From Cytobacillus oceanisediminis (GTDB lineage: Bacteria > Bacillota > Bacilli > Bacillales > Cytobacillaceae), in contig NZ_CP065511.1 in the NCBI RefSeq assembly GCF_022811925.1, positions 3,031,501 to 3,095,500 on the forward strand: a DNA stretch of 64,000 nucleotides. The letters are read 5' to 3'. Numbering within the stretch: the first letter of the stretch is position 1; each line of letters opens with the position of its first letter. Below, in pieces: positions 52,900 through 61,679 of this stretch. A program made the translations under genes and the position numbers. The notes beneath the pieces were generated by a model, which saw only the letters and a list, made by a program, of their open reading frames with translations, did no database searches and had not been told where the DNA came from.

Positions 52900-54246
52900 T
52901 TATTGACTGAAATTCTCCATTACTGCTGCAGTCACTTTAATGCCTTGAATAAAGTCATCGATAAAAATATTTTCATTTGGAGCGTGGTAGTTTGACTGCA
53001 AATTGGCTACACCAATTTGCACCGCAGGAATGCCGGTATTTTTCAGCATTTTATACATAGGGCTTGAACCTGCTAAGTTTCGCAGAATAACTGGCGGTTC
53101 AACATAAACTTGATCTACACTTTCAAGCACAACTTCAACGAAACGGTTAGATGGATCAGTGTTAAACGGATGAATCCCGTGAGATTGCCTTATCTCTATA
53201 TCATGAAACCCGTTCTTATCTAAATGTTTCCTTAATAAATCTGCTATTTTTTCAGGTGTCTGGTTTGGTACTAGGCGAAAATCAAGTTTAACCATTGCAG
53301 TCGATGGCAGGACTGTTTTGGAGCCTTCACCTGTATATCCCGAGTTTATACCGCAAATAGTACAGGTTGGGTCAGCGGTTAGAGTTTCTTTTAATTCATT
53401 TCCAGTAACATTTTTTAGAAAGCTTTTTATCCCATATAGATTCTTTATTTCTTCCTCATTGAAATCCATCGATTGAATGAAGGTTCTATCTTTTTCACTA
53501 AGTGAAATCACATCGTCATAAAAACCCTCAATTAAGATATTTTCCTGTTCATCTTTTAGTGAGTTTAGCGCCCATATTAATCTCCATGCAGGGTTCTCTA
53601 TTATTGCAGCCTCAGAGGAATGAAGATCAAATTTGGCTCCTTTGCATATTAGCTCAACATAGCAAATTCCCTTAACTCCTAAACCGACGTGTGGTCTCCG
53701 ATCCTTTACCCCTCGAGTTCCCCCTTCCCAGATTATGCCATCAGTTTCCAACTTATCAGGGAATTGGTTTGCAAAGTATTCCAAATGAGGGCTCCCTACT
53801 TCTTCCTCTCCCTCAAATATAAACTTGATATTTATCGGCAGTTTGCCATACACCTGCTGGTATGCATGTACTGCGCAAATTCTGGCTATAAGATTACCCT
53901 TGTTATCCGCAACACCACGTGCAAAGATTTTGCCATTTCTTATATCTGCCTTGAAGGGATCACTGAGCCATTGGTCAACAGGGTCCTCAGGCTGCACATC
54001 ATAGTGATTGTAGAAAGTTAATGTCTTTTCCTTTTCACTATCAAGATGTGCATAAATAATTGGAAAGCCATCAGTTTCAATCTCTTCTATACTTGCATCC
54101 ACTCTTTGCAATAAAGCTTTTACAAGTTCTTTCATCTCAAGCATCCCTCGACTTTGAGCTGAAACACTAGGCTGATTGCATGCCTCAATCAGCCAGTCGA
54201 TATACATATCTGAGTTTTCCTCAATAAATTGATAGACTTTATTCAT
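52900..54246 (-). CDS. M20/M28-type metallopeptidase (dipeptidase/amidohydrolase)
   Basis: 448 aa zinc peptidase of the M20 family. Zinc ligand and catalytic pair in YNHYDVQP, bridging Asp in ARGVADNKGN, general base and ligand in IFEGEEEVGSP, and His in the C-terminal NYHAPNENIF. A dimerisation insert lies at about 190-310. Cytoplasmic. Relatives cleave Xaa-His dipeptides, N-acyl or carbamoyl amino acids. The start is ATG 54246 after AAGGGG. Its position before the importer suggests it hydrolyses the imported compound. A palindromic operator-like site lies about 50 nt upstream. Confidence 0.88.
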   Translation of the reverse strand: MNKVYQFIEENSDMYIDWLIEACNQPSVSAQSRGMLEMKELVKALLQRVDASIEEIETDGFPIIYAHLDSEKEKTLTFYNHYDVQPEDPVDQWLSDPFKADIRNGKIFARGVADNKGNLIARICAVHAYQQVYGKLPINIKFIFEGEEEVGSPHLEYFANQFPDKLETDGIIWEGGTRGVKDRRPHVGLGVKGICYVELICKGAKFDLHSSEAAIIENPAWRLIWALNSLKDEQENILIEGFYDDVISLSEKDRTFIQSMDFNEEEIKNLYGIKSFLKNVTGNELKETLTADPTCTICGINSGYTGEGSKTVLPSTAMVKLDFRLVPNQTPEKIADLLRKHLDKNGFHDIEIRQSHGIHPFNTDPSNRFVEVVLESVDQVYVEPPVILRNLAGSSPMYKMLKNTGIPAVQIGVANLQSNYHAPNENIFIDDFIQGIKVTAAVMENFSQ

Positions 54247-54292
54247 GATCAAGTTTCCCCTTCCGGTAACACTTCAGGAATCAAATTATAAA

Positions 54293-54308
54293 AATATAAC
54301 ATTATAAT
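54293..54308. promoter_or_regulatory. GntR-type palindrome, site B (before the peptidase gene)
   Basis: AATATAACATTATAAT, 12 of 16 matches to GTTATAATATTATAAC, with the central 12 positions kept except one. Confidence 0.45.
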
Positions 54309-54322
54309 TTTTGCTTTAATAC

Positions 54323-54658
54323 TTATTCTTCCGCAAAACTCTTCCCATTCCAATAATAATCCACCTCTAAAAAGGCTGAAAATGCGACTTCTATCTCCGG
54401 CACTCCAAGCGACTGAACATGTTTCGAAACAATCTTGGCAAATTGGCTTTGAACTGCTTTGCCCCTGTCAAACCACTTTACTTCTATAAATGGATATGCT
54501 GAAACTACTTTTTTATCAAACACAAAAGTTGAATTCAAAACTTCCAATGTAAAGTTATCTTCTCCGCAGTCACAAAGCCGAGCCAGGTCTTTCACCAGCT
54601 GAGTGCTGATTTCCTTCGTCTGATCCACTGAAATTCCCCTTATAAATAAATGCGGCAT
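54323..54658 (-). CDS. DUF1904 family protein (tautomerase-like)
   Basis: 111 aa, starts MPHLFIRGIS, ends with FLEVDYYWNGKSFAE. DUF1904 proteins share a fold with 4-oxalocrotonate tautomerase/MIF, whose catalytic residue is the N-terminal proline; Pro2 is present here. GGAGG before ATG. Located between the oxidase genes and the peptidase, under a perfect copy of the palindrome. A tautomerase step on an imine/enamine product is conceivable but is inference. Confidence 0.75.
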   Translation of the reverse strand: MPHLFIRGISVDQTKEISTQLVKDLARLCDCGEDNFTLEVLNSTFVFDKKVVSAYPFIEVKWFDRGKAVQSQFAKIVSKHVQSLGVPEIEVAFSAFLEVDYYWNGKSFAEE

Positions 54659-54707
54659 CCTATTTCCTCCAAGCTAATTTACATTTCCTGACAACTGGAA
54701 TAAAAAA

Positions 54708-54723
54708 GTTATAATATTATAAC
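54708..54723. promoter_or_regulatory. GntR-type palindrome, site A (before DUF1904)
   Basis: GTTATAATATTATAAC, a perfect 16-bp palindrome 50 nt before the DUF1904 start codon and 15 nt after the stop of the upstream oxidase gene. Confidence 0.65.
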
Positions 54724-54738
54724 TTAATAAGATTCACT

Positions 54739-55812
54739 CTAACCAAATCTCCTTAAAGAATACCTGTCGATTGGTATGGACGTTTCTCCATCCATGATTA
54801 ATTCTGTTATTAATGTTCCTATTAAGGGAGAAAGTGTAACTCCGCTATGGGTGGCTGCTACATAAAGGTTTTCATGGCCTGGTACTTTACCAAGAATCGG
54901 AAAGCCGTCCTCAGGCATGGCCCTGATTCCAGAGAAGGCGCGGACAATTTTAGCTTTTCTTAATCCGGGTACATATTGGACTGCCATATTGGCTGTTTCC
55001 TGAATGACATCAAGCGTTGTTGCCCGATTAAAGCCAGCTTCTTCCATTGAATAACCCATCAGAACTTCCCCATTGTTTGCCTGCCTTAATCCGCTGATTG
55101 TAAAATTTAAGAAAGGCTTTAATGGTTCAGACACTAGGATCTGCCCTCTTAATTGATTAACAGGAATCTTAACTCCAAGCATGTCACCGATTTCTCTCGA
55201 CCAGGTTCCGCCAGCAAGAATAAGGTTTTTACATTCAAACGCACCTTTATCTGATACAACTGAATATTTTCCATCCTGCTTTTTAATCTCAGTTACCTTA
55301 TTATAAGTAGAATACCGGACGCCATTTCTTTTAGCTGCTCTCATGTACATATCAATCAAGCGGAATGGATTGACATTGCCATCAATGGAGCTGTAGGTAG
55401 CCCCCGCTACTTCCGGATTCATATAGGGCTCTTTTTCGAGGACTTCTTCCCTTGATAACACTTTAATTTTGATGCCGATTTTTCGATATGATTCTGCGAG
55501 CTTCTCAGCCTTTTCACGATCACTTTCATTAAAAAAAGGCGATAGTCCCCCTGTCCGCTTGTATTCTACGTCCCCGATTTTTTTAGACAGATAAGGATAG
55601 AGTTCTGCACTGTACATACTAAATTCCGCATACCAGGAAGGTGTTTTATTATGTACCCAAACCCACGCCTGGGTGGATCCGGATGTGCCTGACATAGGAT
55701 ATTTTTTATCAAGCACAAGCACGCCTTCTTTGTATCGCTCAGACAGGTGGTAGGCAATTCCGCTGCCCACTACACCCCCTCCGATAACAATTGTTTCATA
55801 ATTTGTTTCCAA
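54739..55812 (-). CDS. FAD oxidoreductase, DAO-type subunit of the HCN-synthase/opine-oxidase-like complex
   Basis: 357 aa, catalytic flavin subunit (HcnC/OoxB/LhpB type). GGGVVGSGIAYHL at residues 11-23, SGSTQAWVWVHNKTP and C-terminal RAMPEDGFPILG then THSGVTLSPLIG. The start is a TTG at 55812 that abuts the stop of the BFD-like gene, so translation is coupled. Last gene of an eight-gene run from the Pot-type importer. Confidence 0.85.
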   Translation of the reverse strand: METNYETIVIGGGVVGSGIAYHLSERYKEGVLVLDKKYPMSGTSGSTQAWVWVHNKTPSWYAEFSMYSAELYPYLSKKIGDVEYKRTGGLSPFFNESDREKAEKLAESYRKIGIKIKVLSREEVLEKEPYMNPEVAGATYSSIDGNVNPFRLIDMYMRAAKRNGVRYSTYNKVTEIKKQDGKYSVVSDKGAFECKNLILAGGTWSREIGDMLGVKIPVNQLRGQILVSEPLKPFLNFTISGLRQANNGEVLMGYSMEEAGFNRATTLDVIQETANMAVQYVPGLRKAKIVRAFSGIRAMPEDGFPILGKVPGHENLYVAATHSGVTLSPLIGTLITELIMDGETSIPIDRYSLRRFG

Positions 55813-56151
55813 TTACCTCACCTTCCCTTCTTCCAATTCCACCTCATCAAGAACAGACTTGACCGCACTAAAGGATGTACTGTTCGTTGCCAGTGTTTCA
55901 AGCTTAATGGGGGATAGCGGCATTCTCATCCTCGGCAGCGGAATCTCTGAAGGCGACAGCCCAGTTTGCTGGTGAATAATTTCTGCCACCATGCTGGTGC
56001 AGATTTTAGCCTGGCAAGGACCCATTCCGCAGCGGGTAATCCTCTTAACATCATCAAAGGTCCTTCCTCCATTGCTGATAACTTCTTCCACTTCTTCACA
56101 GCTGATTTCTTCACATCTGCAGATGATCGTCGTTTTATCCAACTTATTCAC
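55813..56151 (-). CDS. BFD-like [2Fe-2S] protein of the oxidase complex
   Basis: 112 aa. Four-cysteine motif CRCEE (Cys11, Cys13) and CGMGPCQAKIC, as in bacterioferritin-associated ferredoxin and the C-terminal part of SoxA/HcnB/OoxA proteins. In many relatives this domain is fused to the NAD(P)/FAD subunit; here it is a separate gene. GTG start at 56151. Confidence 0.85.
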   Translation of the reverse strand: MNKLDKTTIICRCEEISCEEVEEVISNGGRTFDDVKRITRCGMGPCQAKICTSMVAEIIHQQTGLSPSEIPLPRMRMPLSPIKLETLATNSTSFSAVKSVLDEVELEEGKVR

Positions 56152-56171
56152 CTTCTTCTCTCTTTTCCTAT

Positions 56172-57251
56172 CTAGGAGATAAATTGATCTTTCAGCACTG
56201 GGCTTGTAAAGTTCTCTAGATGTTTAACTCTTCCGGTGTACACTTCTTTGCACTCCAATAATCCCAGTTCTTTCCAAATCGCATCTCTTATCTCATTTGC
56301 TTCTGCCGGGCTGATTGCCTGCAGTTCTTCACTTACACTGATGCCGGCAATCATTCCTGTTAGAAGCAACGGACCCTGAGTGCTAATGCCAGCCGCATTC
56401 CCAGCTATGAATACATCCTCCCTGTCGGTTTGGAATGTATTACTATATTGCGGGACCCAGCCGCCCAGCTCTTCTTGAAATCCAAAGGAACAGCCCAGCT
56501 GATAAAAAACATCAAGTATGGGTGCCCTGCCTCCATCCATACAAATGAGGTCGACATTCAGGGTAATAACTTCATCTGGCAGTTCAATATCAATCTGTGC
56601 CACCTGCCCATTTCCTCTTGCTTCCCTTATAAAACTATTAAAATAAAATGGAATTCCATTCCTTGACAGTTCACTCACTTTTTCCTGCTCTTTTGCTAAA
56701 GCTCCATTTTGTTTTTCTATAATTGCTTTCACCCGGATTCCCACATCCATCAGCTGTATTGCCGTTTCCATAGCAAAATCACTTGAGCCCACAATAACAG
56801 CTTCTCTCCCAGGCATCACAAAATCACGATTGATCAATGTCTGTGCAGCACCGATTGTCATAATCCCGGGCAATGTCCATTTTGGAAAAGCCACAGCCTT
56901 TTCAGCCGCTCCGGAAGCCACAATAATCTTTTTTGCTTTTACCGGGAATACATTTTCTTCATCTGTAATTCCGGCACTTCCATCTGCGTAAAATCCAACC
57001 ACACGGTGATTCAAAAGCGGCCTTACATTAAACCCCTTAACCTGCTCGATTAGTTTATCTGCTAATTCAAAGCCACGCATAGGTTCATGTACGGAAGGAA
57101 GCGGACGCAGCGCTTGAGTCTGCTGGTTTAGCTGCCCGCCAAGCTTGGAAGCTTCGTCAACTATTGTTACATCCAGCCCCCTTGATGCCGTCTCAATTGC
57201 TGCCGATAGACCTGCAGGACCACCTCCAATAATAAGTACATCAGTCTTCAT
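56172..57251 (-). CDS. NAD(P)/FAD-dependent oxidoreductase subunit of the oxidase complex
   Basis: 359 aa, pyridine-nucleotide-disulfide fold (HcnB/OoxA/LhpE type). First dinucleotide motif GGGPAGLSAAIETA at residues 9-22, second GSSDFAMETAIQLMD near 150, and VFIAGNAAGISTQGPLL. Electron-transfer subunit. ATG 57251 follows GGAGGG at 6 nt; the stop of the upstream [2Fe-2S] gene overlaps its start. It lacks the BFD domain, which is encoded downstream. Confidence 0.87.
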   Translation of the reverse strand: MKTDVLIIGGGPAGLSAAIETASRGLDVTIVDEASKLGGQLNQQTQALRPLPSVHEPMRGFELADKLIEQVKGFNVRPLLNHRVVGFYADGSAGITDEENVFPVKAKKIIVASGAAEKAVAFPKWTLPGIMTIGAAQTLINRDFVMPGREAVIVGSSDFAMETAIQLMDVGIRVKAIIEKQNGALAKEQEKVSELSRNGIPFYFNSFIREARGNGQVAQIDIELPDEVITLNVDLICMDGGRAPILDVFYQLGCSFGFQEELGGWVPQYSNTFQTDREDVFIAGNAAGISTQGPLLLTGMIAGISVSEELQAISPAEANEIRDAIWKELGLLECKEVYTGRVKHLENFTSPVLKDQFIS

Positions 57252-57564
57252 CAATCTCCCTCCTTACCTCGGGGTCATCCATATTCGGGTATATTCGCAT
57301 TCCATCTTCAACCTCTGTCATGCAGCTCCGTACATGGTCCTCACCGTCAATGGTCATATAGCAGCTGCAGCATCTCCCGCGCGAGCAGAATAATCCTCTG
57401 GATTGGACCAGCTTTCGGCTGACACCCAATTTCTTAATTTCATTTGCCATTAAGGCGGCAGCGACTGATTGCTGCGTATAGGCCTGATATGGCTGGTCAT
57501 TGAAATAAATGGTTACAGGCGTGTGTAGCTGCCTGCCAAGAACGGGATGTTTCTCAATGTGCAT
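57241..57564 (-). CDS. [2Fe-2S] ferredoxin-like subunit of the oxidase complex (HcnA/LhpF type)
   Basis: 107 aa. Plant-type cluster ligands in GLFCSRGRCCSCYMTIDG and VRSCMTEV. Short N-terminal ubiquitin-like strand part (VTIYFNDQPYQAYTQQSVAA). First gene of the four-component enzyme, 15 nt after the importer permease gene. Confidence 0.87.
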   Translation of the reverse strand: MHIEKHPVLGRQLHTPVTIYFNDQPYQAYTQQSVAAALMANEIKKLGVSRKLVQSRGLFCSRGRCCSCYMTIDGEDHVRSCMTEVEDGMRIYPNMDDPEVRREIDED

Positions 57565-57579
57565 AAAGACCTCTCCTAT

Positions 57580-58380
57580 CTAATTTTTCGAGGAAAACAC
57601 TTTCCCTACACCAAGCACTCTTTCAATTACGAGCATTAATACAATAGTGAAAAGAATCATGATGCTTGATACGGATGTAATAATCGGATCATATTGATAT
57701 TGCATGTATGTGTAGATACGCACTGGCAGTGTCACAACGTCGGTGCTGACAATGAATAAGGCTACTGTTAAATCATCAAATGAAGTAATAAAGGCAAAAA
57801 TGGCGCCGGCTATCACGCCTGATTTAATGATCGGCAGAGTGATTTGAAAGAAGACTTTCATCGGTCCTGCACCTAGATTCAAGGCCGCTTGTTCGATAGA
57901 ACGGTCAAAACCTACTAAGCTTGCAACAACCAGGCGCATCACAAAAGGAACCGTTAAGATGATGTGACCCAAAATTAATGCAAGCGGGCTCGCAGCCAAA
58001 CCAATCCATGAGTAAAACTGCAAGAGAGCCACACCAAACACGACCGATGGAATCAAGAGAGGCGAACCCACTAATTGAACAATCGCTGTCTTCCCTTTAA
58101 ATTGGCGCCGGACGACCGCAAGTGAAGCCAATGTGCCGATGGCAGTGGAAATAATGGCGGTTCCGAACGCCACAATAGTACTCAGTGTAAAGGACTGCAT
58201 AAATTCAGGATGTTCAATTAATTCTGTGTACCATCTGAGGGTCAGGCCTTCTGGCGGGAACACAATGTATTCTGTAGTTGTTAACGAGGAAAGCAATACA
58301 ACCACGATTGGCGCCAGCAGGAAAATATAAACCAATAAACAAACAAAGTTAAAGAAATACTTGGGCAGCTTCCTGCTCAT
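57580..58380 (-). CDS. spermidine/putrescine-type ABC permease (PotC type)
   Basis: 266 aa, six membrane segments. EAA loop region EQAALNLGAGPMKVFFQITLP and SFDDLTVALFIV, where PotC proteins have SFDE/SFDD. ATG overlaps the PotB-type stop (ATGA). Imports polyamines, opines or other amines in relatives. Confidence 0.9.
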   Translation of the reverse strand: MSRKLPKYFFNFVCLLVYIFLLAPIVVVLLSSLTTTEYIVFPPEGLTLRWYTELIEHPEFMQSFTLSTIVAFGTAIISTAIGTLASLAVVRRQFKGKTAIVQLVGSPLLIPSVVFGVALLQFYSWIGLAASPLALILGHIILTVPFVMRLVVASLVGFDRSIEQAALNLGAGPMKVFFQITLPIIKSGVIAGAIFAFITSFDDLTVALFIVSTDVVTLPVRIYTYMQYQYDPIITSVSSIMILFTIVLMLVIERVLGVGKVFSSKN

Positions 58381-59294
58381 TGTATGGCCACTCCTTTCTC
58401 AGACCGGGCAAGGATTTTGCTGTATGCGATGATGGTAATGGTGGCAATCAGGATTAGCAGGAAGCCAATTGCGCCTCCATACGGCCAGTTCAGCATGACA
58501 GCTACCTGTTCATACGTTAAATAAGACATGACCTTCACCTGCGGACCGCCAAGAATGGCCGGTGTAACAAATGAGCTGACGCTTAAGCTGAATACCATAA
58601 CGGAACCGGCAAAAACGCCTGGCAAGGTTAACGGAAGCAAAATGGAAAAGAAAGTTCTGAAGGAGCTGGCCCCAAGATTCTGCGAGGCTCTGATGACAGA
58701 AGGGTCTATTTTTTCGAGAGATCCCATGATGCTCAGCACCATGTACGGGAAAAGAACATGCACCATCCCGATGACCACACTCAATTCGGTGTATAAGAGG
58801 GTTAAAGGCTGATCAATAAAGCCCAGCTTTAATAGTGTATTGTTGACTACACCATTGTTTGATAAAAGAATCACCCAGCCGTAGCAGCGTATAACCATGC
58901 TGATTAGAAGCGGGGAAAGCACCAGGAGGGTCAAATAATTTCTGGCTCTTCCTTTTGATCTTGAAATCTGAAAAGCTACCGGGTAAGAGATAATGATAGT
59001 AATCAATGTTGTTAAAAGAGCGATTTTTACAGTGCGCCAGACCACTCCAAGGTAAAAAGGATCTGTCATGAACTTGATGTAGTTCTGGAGCGTCCACTCA
59101 TTTCCCACCCCTGTACTGGCATCAAAATTTTTAAAGCTCGTAATAAATAAGAAAAACAATGGCAGCAAAAAGAAGAAAATGAAGATTCCCAGCGTTGGAA
59201 GCAAAAGCAGCCACGTATCAAGCCGTTTTTTATTCAAATTCTTTTTCTTTTGCTGAAGCAATAAATCATGTCCCGTTCCGATTCCGGCTTGCAT
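58377..59294 (-). CDS. spermidine/putrescine-type ABC permease (PotB type)
   Basis: 305 aa from ATG 59294 with GAGGTG at proper distance; it lies 4 nt after the ATPase stop. A long frame to 59354 is inside the ATPase gene and rejected. LLLPTLGIFIFFFLLPLFF start, YPVAFQISRSKG and EAA-loop VIRASQNLGASSFRTFFSI. Confidence 0.9.
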   Translation of the reverse strand: MQAGIGTGHDLLLQQKKKNLNKKRLDTWLLLLPTLGIFIFFFLLPLFFLFITSFKNFDASTGVGNEWTLQNYIKFMTDPFYLGVVWRTVKIALLTTLITIIISYPVAFQISRSKGRARNYLTLLVLSPLLISMVIRCYGWVILLSNNGVVNNTLLKLGFIDQPLTLLYTELSVVIGMVHVLFPYMVLSIMGSLEKIDPSVIRASQNLGASSFRTFFSILLPLTLPGVFAGSVMVFSLSVSSFVTPAILGGPQVKVMSYLTYEQVAVMLNWPYGGAIGFLLILIATITIIAYSKILARSEKGVAIQ

Positions 59295-59298
59295 GCGT

Positions 59299-60375
59299 TC
59301 ACCTCGCCATTCTGGAAGGCAGCAGGTCTTCAGGGTTCCAATAAGTGTAGACACTGTTTCCTTCTTTAATTTCGGTGGGATTTAAAACGGTATTGGAAAT
59401 ATCTGCAATGAGATGCCGGTCATGCACCTTCAAAATATATCTTGTCTTGGCTCCAAGAAACATTTTCCTTTCCACCTTCGTTTGAAAAGCCTCATTTCTT
59501 TCATTTGATTCGGCTAATGCGATTTGGATTTTTTCCGGCCGTATGAAAAAATGAACTTCGGAATTCTTCACAGATGGGACAGAAACGATCTGTTCATTCC
59601 CAAAAAAGTGCATCTTGCATTTCTTATTTTCATAGGTTTCCAGGACTTTCCCCTGAATGTGGTTGACTTCCCCGATGAACTGAGACACGAAGTCAGTCTT
59701 TGGATGATTATATATGGATGCGGGATCATCAACCTGTTCAATCCGGCCCTCATACATGACGGCGATCCGGTCCGATATAGCCAAAGCTTCCTCCTGGTCA
59801 TGTGTGACAAATATTGTTGTAATCCCCACCTGCTTTTGAATATCGACAATTTCTTCGCGCATTTCCTGGCGCAGTTTTGCATCAAGATTGCTCAGCGGTT
59901 CATCAAGCAGAAGCACCTTCGGTTTAATGACCAGGGCCCTCGCCAATGAAACTCGCTGCTGCTGTCCTCCGGAAAGTTCCTTTGGATAGCGTTTTTCATA
60001 GCCAGCCAGACGAACCATCTCCAATGCTTCAAGCACCCTTTTGCTGATTTCATTTTTTGGCACTTTCCGAAGCTTAAGCCCATAGGCGACATTATCAAAA
60101 ACCGTCATGTGCGGAAACAAAGCATAATTTTGGAACACCATGCCCATTTCTCTTTTATTGGGAGGAAGCAGGTGAACGGGTTTCCCATCCACCTCAATCT
60201 TCCCGCCATCCACTTCCAGAAATCCGGCGATCATATTAAGTGTCGTCGTTTTTCCGCAGCCCGAAGGCCCCAAAAAGGAGACCAGTTCCCCTTTTTGGAT
60301 GTCAAGGCTGAGCTTTTTAACCACTTCTGTTTTATTAAAGGTCTTGACCACGTTTTCCAGGCTTAAGTAACTCAT
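59299..60375 (-). CDS. spermidine/putrescine-type ABC ATP-binding protein (PotA type)
   Basis: 358 aa. Walker A GPSGCGKTT near residue 35, signature [15 protein letters not shown], Walker B VLLLDEPLSNLDAKLR, H-loop VTHDQEEAL, and a C-terminal TOBE domain (FFIRPEKIQIA). Belongs to the CUT1/Pot group. Confidence 0.92.
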   Translation of the reverse strand: MSYLSLENVVKTFNKTEVVKKLSLDIQKGELVSFLGPSGCGKTTTLNMIAGFLEVDGGKIEVDGKPVHLLPPNKREMGMVFQNYALFPHMTVFDNVAYGLKLRKVPKNEISKRVLEALEMVRLAGYEKRYPKELSGGQQQRVSLARALVIKPKVLLLDEPLSNLDAKLRQEMREEIVDIQKQVGITTIFVTHDQEEALAISDRIAVMYEGRIEQVDDPASIYNHPKTDFVSQFIGEVNHIQGKVLETYENKKCKMHFFGNEQIVSVPSVKNSEVHFFIRPEKIQIALAESNERNEAFQTKVERKMFLGAKTRYILKVHDRHLIADISNTVLNPTEIKEGNSVYTYWNPEDLLPSRMAR

Positions 60376-60391
60376 TCGTTTCCCCTCTCTT

Positions 60392-61477
60392 TTAATGGGC
60401 TACTTCGATTTCTTTATTGGCCCGTTCTGTCCACTCTGCCCGCTTTGCATTTACAGTTTCCCAGTCGACTTTGATCAATTTGGCAATCTCCTCTTCCCCA
60501 TAAGCCACTTTATCGACGATGTCACCTTCAAGCTTCACATTCTTATTAACCGGACCGTCAAACAAGGAGTTGGCAAATAGAAGCTGAGCTTCTTCATCCA
60601 GAACAAAATTGACAAATTCCTGTGCCAGATCCCCATTTGGAGCATCCTTTACCACGCTGACCGTTGCCATCAAGGCCGGAGCCCCTTCTTTCGGAATGAC
60701 ATACTCAATCGGGAATCCGCTATCCTGAAGTGTAAATACCCGGCTGCTTCCCCATGCACTTGCAACTGTCTGCCCCTGCAGGAAGTAGTTGGAAACGTCA
60801 GCTGTTTTATCAAAAGTGATCGCGTTTTTGGCAATTTCCTTCATTTTTTCAAAACCTGGTTCAATGTTTTCTTCATCTCCGCCATTGGCAATCGCAGTCA
60901 TGAGTAGAAAATGAACTCCGTACGTATTGGCAATGGAAGGCAGTACGAGTTTTCCTTTATACTTCGGATCGGCCAAATCATTCCAGGATGTCGGCGGTTT
61001 CCAGCCATTCTGTTCGAAGACATCCTTGTTATAAGCCAAGCCGGTTGAAATGATCCCGAATCCAACGCCGACATTATCCTTGTCTTTTGCAATATCATAG
61101 ACATTTGCCAGATTCGTAACAACACTCTCATCCATTGGCGCCAGCAATCCAAACGCCTTTGCCTGAGCCTGAGGACCATCATCAAGGAAAGCTACATCAA
61201 TTTGAGGATTATCCTTTTGTGCCTGAAGCTTGGATAAGGTATCAACAGAGCTTCCAGTAATATATTTCACCTTTACGCCATGCTCTTTCTCAAACTTTGG
61301 GATCAAGTCCTCCTTCATCTTTTGCTCATAGCTTCCTCCATATGCCGCTAAGACAAGTGTCTTTCCATCACTTTTTCCTGATCCTTCATCTGCAGAACTC
61401 CCTGTTTGGCCGCTGCATCCTGCAGTAGTGACAAGCAATAAACAAAGCAATACAATTAAATAAGCTTTCTTTTTCAA
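60392..61477 (-). CDS. spermidine/putrescine-type ABC substrate-binding lipoprotein (PotD type)
   Basis: 361 aa, family 1/8 solute-binding protein. Lipobox TTAGC near residue 20. Mature part with LVLAAYGGSYEQKMKEDLIP and GVGFGIISTGLAYNKDVF, WNDLADPKYKGKLVLP. TTG start at 61477 after GGGGG. First gene of the importer-oxidase operon; operator site D lies about 140 nt upstream. Confidence 0.9.
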   Translation of the reverse strand: MKKKAYLIVLLCLLLVTTAGCSGQTGSSADEGSGKSDGKTLVLAAYGGSYEQKMKEDLIPKFEKEHGVKVKYITGSSVDTLSKLQAQKDNPQIDVAFLDDGPQAQAKAFGLLAPMDESVVTNLANVYDIAKDKDNVGVGFGIISTGLAYNKDVFEQNGWKPPTSWNDLADPKYKGKLVLPSIANTYGVHFLLMTAIANGGDEENIEPGFEKMKEIAKNAITFDKTADVSNYFLQGQTVASAWGSSRVFTLQDSGFPIEYVIPKEGAPALMATVSVVKDAPNGDLAQEFVNFVLDEEAQLLFANSLFDGPVNKNVKLEGDIVDKVAYGEEEIAKLIKVDWETVNAKRAEWTERANKEIEVAH

Positions 61478-61613
61478 CTCATTTCCCCCTCGTTTATTTT
61501 TGCTTTTGTGAACTTTAGGAGCTGTTCTAAGATGAAGACTTGATAAAAGCGATACCCCCTTTTTAATTTAGATCAATCTATTTAAAGAGATTGATTTATA
61601 TATAAAATATAAA

Positions 61614-61629
61614 GATATAATATTATAAC
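61614..61629. promoter_or_regulatory. GntR-type palindrome, site D (before the importer-oxidase operon)
   Basis: GATATAATATTATAAC, 15 of 16 matches to site A. It lies between the regulator stop and the importer gene. Confidence 0.6.
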
Positions 61630-61679
61630 TTTATATCTTTTATGTTTATAAAATGTCCTATGGTATCTCAGCAATTTTT

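Noticed and set aside
54739..57564. Naming the complex hydrogen cyanide synthase
   Set aside because: HcnABC belongs to the same family as opine and hydroxyproline dehydrogenases; the importers and peptidase nearby point to catabolism, and cyanide formation cannot be claimed from motifs.
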